NCBI GenBank assembly: GCA_019894875.1
Contig: JAGXNR010000062.1
Span: 1 to 16,027 of the forward strand
Direction of reading: 5' to 3'
Source: Promethearchaeota archaeon
GTDB taxonomy: Archaea > Asgardarchaeota > Lokiarchaeia > Sigynarchaeales > SOKP01
DNA length: 16,027 bases
Shown: positions 13,527 to 16,027 of the stretch, in pieces
Position numbering within the stretch: the first letter of the stretch is position 1
Layout: every line of letters starts with the position of its first letter
Translations under genes and position numbers: made by a program
The notes under the pieces: generated by a model
Database searches by the model: none
Told to the model about the DNA's origin: nothing
Seen by the model: only the letters and a program-made list of their open reading frames with translations

Positions 13527-15524
13527 TTGTCTGAAGATCAGACCATTGTTAGAATTGGAGTTTATGTATGTAGATGAGGGGTTAATATCGGGGCTACTGT
13601 TGATTGTGATGCGGTAAGAGATTATGTAGAACACATGCCAAATGTTATAATTGCTCGTGTAAACGATTTTACTTGTAGTGATCCAGGTCAAAATATAATA
13701 AAAAATGATATTCTCGACTTAGATTTAAATAGAGTTGTAGTCGCAGCTTGCACACCTAAAATTCACGAGCCAACTTATAGAGCTGTTTTAGCTGAAGCTG
13801 GATTAAGTCCTTATTATTTTCAAATGGTGAACCTTCGCGAACACTGTTCATTTGTACATTCTCGTGATAAAGAAGGAGCTACCCAGAAAGCAAAAAGACT
13901 TGTTCAAGCAGGAATCAATCGTGCTAGAGAATTAGAAATTATACCAAGGAAAGAGATTTCTGTTGAAAGAGCTGCTTTAGTTATAGGCGCAGGAATTGCG
14001 GGAATGAATGCTGCTTTGGATCTAGCAAATCAGGGAATTCCCGTCTACTTAGTTGAAAAAGAAGCAACGATTGGTGGAAAAATGGCACAATTAGATCGAA
14101 TCTACCCTACCGATGATTGCGGCATCTGAGTCCTAGCACCAATAATGGTAAACGCATCAAAACATCCAAACATTAATTTATTTACTTATAGCGACATTGT
14201 AGAATTTGGTGGCATTCCTGGAGATTATAAAGTTAAAATTAGAAGAAATCCCCGTTTTGTTGACGAGAAGAAATGTACTGGATGTGGATTATGCACGACC
14301 AAATGTCCTATTAAAATACCAAGTGAGTTTGATAGAGGTATAGGTGAAAGAAATGCAATTTATATTCCGTTCCCCCAAGCTGTACCAAAACTGGCGGTTA
14401 TGGATAGAAGTGTGTGTATTGATTGTAAAAATTGCGAACGAATCTGCCCTGCTGAAGCTATAGATTTTGAACAAAAAACGGAATTTATCGATATTACCGT
14501 AGGAGCTATAATTATCGCCACAGGTTGGGATGAATATCCAATATGGGAGTCAAATGAATATAATTATGGATATTATCCTGACGTAATTACTCAAATTGAA
14601 TTAGAAAGAATGTTAAGTCCGATAGGACCAACTGGAGGACATGTTTATCGAGTTTCCAATGCAGAATCACCTAAAACTATTGTAATGATCCAGTGTGTTG
14701 GTTCAAGAGATGTAAATGCTAATCCATACTGTTCCTTTGTTTGTTGTAGTGCTGCTCTTAAAAATGCGCAACTCTTAAAACAAGAATATCCTGATATGGA
14801 AGTGATAATGTTCTATATTGATATTCGAACAACAGATAAAGGAAATGAAGAATACTATCGAAAAATTAGAGAATCTGGAGTACGAATGATTAGGGGAAAA
14901 GTAGGTGAAGTAATTGAAGATAAAGAAACCAATAAGCTAAAAGTCAGAGCATATTCGTCTTTAACCGGTGAAATTATAAAAATAGATGCTGATCTTGTTG
15001 TGTTATCAACTGGAATGAATCCTTCAAAAGGAACTAAAGAAATGATTGACCTAATGGGACTAAGTAAAGGTCCAAGTGGGTTCCTCTCGGAAGTTCATGG
15101 ATGCTTAAGTCCACAAGAAACTAAGGATATGGGAATTTACATAGCTGGGTGTGCTGCAGGTCCAAAAAATATTCCTTACTCAGTATCTTCTGCTTTAGCC
15201 GCTGCTAGTAAAGCATCGACTCTTTTATCTCATGAAATCATTAATCAGGAACTAATAATTGCCGAAGTAAACGAAGACTTATGCATGGGATGCCATCGGT
15301 GCGAAAAATTATGCTCTTATGAAGCGATAAAAGTTGATGAGTATGAAATTGCTAAAGTTGATGATTTAAAGTGTAAGGGTTGTGGTGTGTGTATATCTTC
15401 TTGCCCAGCAAGAGCAATCGACTTAAAATATTATAGAGACAATCAATTTGTTCAAGAATTTAAAGGAATTGGATGTAGTGAAATGAAAACTGTAGAAAAA
15501 ATTACTGAGGGTTTAGAAGAATAA
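13527..15524 (+). CDS. hdrA: heterodisulfide reductase subunit A, selenoprotein with two in-frame UGA codons
   Basis: HdrA is the FAD/iron-sulfur subunit that splits electrons between ferredoxin and a disulfide in the Hdr complex. Read through two TGA codons it is 665 residues, normal for the family. In order: N-terminal VC15-R-U17-G (family C-x-C-G, TGA at 13575), conserved CTPKIHEPTYR and NLREHCSFVH, FAD-binding GAGIAG (154-159), EKEATIGGKM, C198-G-I-U201 (family C-x-x-C, TGA at 14127), two [4Fe-4S] sites (C250/253/256/260 and C297/300/303/307), QCVGSRD with the C402/C406/C407 cluster, and two more ferredoxin sites (C586-596 and C616-626). Both UGAs replace cysteines. Conventional translation breaks it into two ORFs and loses the first 36 residues. 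vhuD follows after 21 bases in the same operon. Confidence 0.93.
13575..13577 (+). other. in-frame UGA, probable selenocysteine 17 of HdrA
   Basis: TGA within VYVC-R-TGA-GVNI, where HdrA proteins normally read V-C-H-C-G-x-N-I. Upstream and downstream sequence match the family without a break, so it is neither a stop nor a frameshift. Confidence 0.85.
14127..14129 (+). other. in-frame UGA, probable selenocysteine 201 of HdrA
   Basis: TGA within DDCGI-TGA-VLAP, where the family reads D-C-S-x-C-x-L-x-P. Methanococcal HdrA is known to carry selenocysteine in this motif. Confidence 0.92.
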
Positions 15525-15545
15525 ACAAATTAAATGGTGCTTAAG

Positions 15546-15974
15546 ATGTCTGAAGTAAAAAGTGAAGAAACAAGAAAAATTGTAGCCTTTGGTTGTGATA
15601 AGTGAGGATATTCAGTAGCAGATTTAACAGGCGTTACTAGAAAATCGTACTCTACAGATTTTCATCTCATTCGAGTAAGATGCACCGGAAGAGTGGGCAT
15701 CCATCTAATTATGGAAGCCTTCTTAAACGGTGCTGATGGTGTCGCGATTATTTCTTGAAAAGTAGGTGAATGCGAATTTGGTAATGGAAATACCAATACC
15801 TACGATCACATACTTACGTTAAAAAAATTATTGAAACATGAAGGTATCTCTGAAGATCGCGTTCAGCAGTATTTTTGTTCAGCAGCAGAAGTTGAAAAGT
15901 TTATAAATTCTGTAGGCGATATTACCAAAAAGATTTATGCTTTACCTCCTCTACCAAAAAACAATCCGAATTAG
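15546..15974 (+). CDS. vhuD: VhuD/MvhD-type electron-transfer subunit, selenoprotein with two in-frame UGA codons
   Basis: This iron-sulfur protein passes electrons from hydrogenase or formate dehydrogenase to HdrA. Reading through two TGA codons gives 142 residues, the family length. The N-terminal block is FGC17-D-K-U20-GYSVADLTG, matching the family's C-x-W-C-S-Y-x-x-A-D-x-A-G; next come RVRC46-TGRV (family R-V-x-C-S-G-R-V) and FLNGADGVAIISU71-KVGEC76 (family G-A-D-G-V-x-V-x-G-C-x-x-G-x-C-H). The UGAs (15603 and 15756) therefore sit at cysteine positions likely to bind the [2Fe-2S] cluster. Ordinary ORF calling misses the gene completely. GGTG lies six bases before the ATG. The stop is TAG, directly followed by a hairpin proposed as SECIS. 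Confidence 0.9.
15603..15605 (+). other. in-frame UGA, probable selenocysteine 20 of VhuD
   Basis: TGA in GCDK-TGA-GYSVADL, at the second cysteine of the family's C-x-x-C motif, the position at which methanococcal VhuD carries selenocysteine. Confidence 0.9.
15756..15758 (+). other. in-frame UGA, probable selenocysteine 71 of VhuD
   Basis: TGA in VAIIS-TGA-KVGEC, at the first cysteine of the C-x4-C motif that follows GADGV in the family. Confidence 0.85.
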
Positions 15975-16014
15975 AATGATCTTCTCAAAAAAATTATAGT
16001 TGAGAAGTAACTAA
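15971..16014 (+). promoter_or_regulatory. candidate SECIS element 3' of vhuD
   Basis: A perfect 8-bp stem, CTTCTCAA (15981-15988) with TTGAGAAG (16000-16007), encloses the 11-base A-rich loop AAAAATTATAG. Below it is an asymmetric internal loop, AATGAT against TAA, then a second stem TTAG/CTAA (15971-15974 with 16011-16014) that includes the stop codon. The 5' side holds AUGA as in eukaryotic-type SECIS elements; the 3' side has AA where GA is expected. No T-tract follows, so it is a poor terminator. The position, just after a selenoprotein gene, is where archaeal SECIS elements usually lie. Confidence 0.5.
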
Positions 16015-16027
16015 CCCACAGCAAGGG

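Noticed and set aside
15482..15512. SECIS-like pattern (AUGA, A-run, UGAG) at the end of hdrA
   Set aside because: The stem is short and has a U.U mismatch and a G.U pair, the distance between AUGA and the A-run is too short, and the bases encode a normal Lys/Glu-rich C-terminus.
13527..15524. hdrA as a pseudogene broken by nonsense mutations, or UGA reassigned to tryptophan
   Set aside because: Four UGAs in two adjacent genes all fall on conserved cysteine columns while the rest is intact; other genes in the window end at TGA, and TGG is used for tryptophan in the same protein.
15971..16014. The hairpin as a transcription terminator
   Set aside because: No T-tract follows the stem, while archaeal terminators here consist of T-runs without stems; the internal loop and position fit SECIS better.

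Overview
The window is AT-rich archaeal DNA and most resembles an Asgard archaeon of the Lokiarchaeia type. Four features point that way: a lysine/alanine-tailed archaeal histone, a Ras/Rab-superfamily small GTPase with an Arf-like WDIGGQ motif, a TrmB-family regulator, and an HdrA-VhuD gene pair that reads through in-frame UGA codons at cysteine positions. Sequence alone cannot fix the lineage, so the assignment is an inference.

Layout. The left part (1-6300) holds mostly plus-strand genes: a divergent protein-kinase-like protein, a minus-strand 50-residue zinc-ribbon protein too short for usual ORF cut-offs, a D-2-hydroxyacid dehydrogenase whose stop overlaps the start of an RNA 2',3'-cyclic phosphodiesterase (thpR), a HAD phosphatase, a DUF211 protein, an unrecognised 146-residue protein, a DUF2299-like protein and a HIT-family protein whose 5' end looks frameshifted in a T-run. 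The middle (6354-9607) has the histone on the minus strand. A 650-base regulatory region rich in palindromes follows, then a TrmB-type regulator, the small GTPase and a CofC-like nucleotidyltransferase (F420 pathway). From 9610 to 13258 everything is on the minus strand: seryl-tRNA synthetase followed by a 410-residue coiled-coil protein, a ~61-residue orphan, and a class I methyltransferase.

The most notable part is the right end (13527-16014). A conventional ORF caller splits hdrA into a 164-residue and a 459-residue piece and misses the downstream gene. Read through UGA, there is a single 665-residue HdrA starting at TTG 13527, with UGA at residues 17 (C-x-U-G) and 201 (C-x-x-U). It is followed 21 bases later by a 142-residue VhuD/MvhD with UGA at residues 20 (C-x-x-U) and 71 (U-x4-C). 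All four UGAs sit where the families normally have cysteine, while other genes here use TGA as a true stop and TGG for tryptophan. Selenocysteine is therefore by far the best reading. A hairpin that starts at the vhuD stop codon, with an asymmetric internal loop containing AUGA and an A-rich apical loop, is a candidate SECIS element for the transcript.

How the genes fit: HdrA and VhuD form the electron-bifurcating, hydrogenase- or formate-dehydrogenase-linked heterodisulfide reductase module. CofC would supply F420. SerRS also charges tRNA-Sec with serine, so it feeds selenocysteine synthesis, though its presence here may be chance. The rest looks like ordinary housekeeping and regulatory content.
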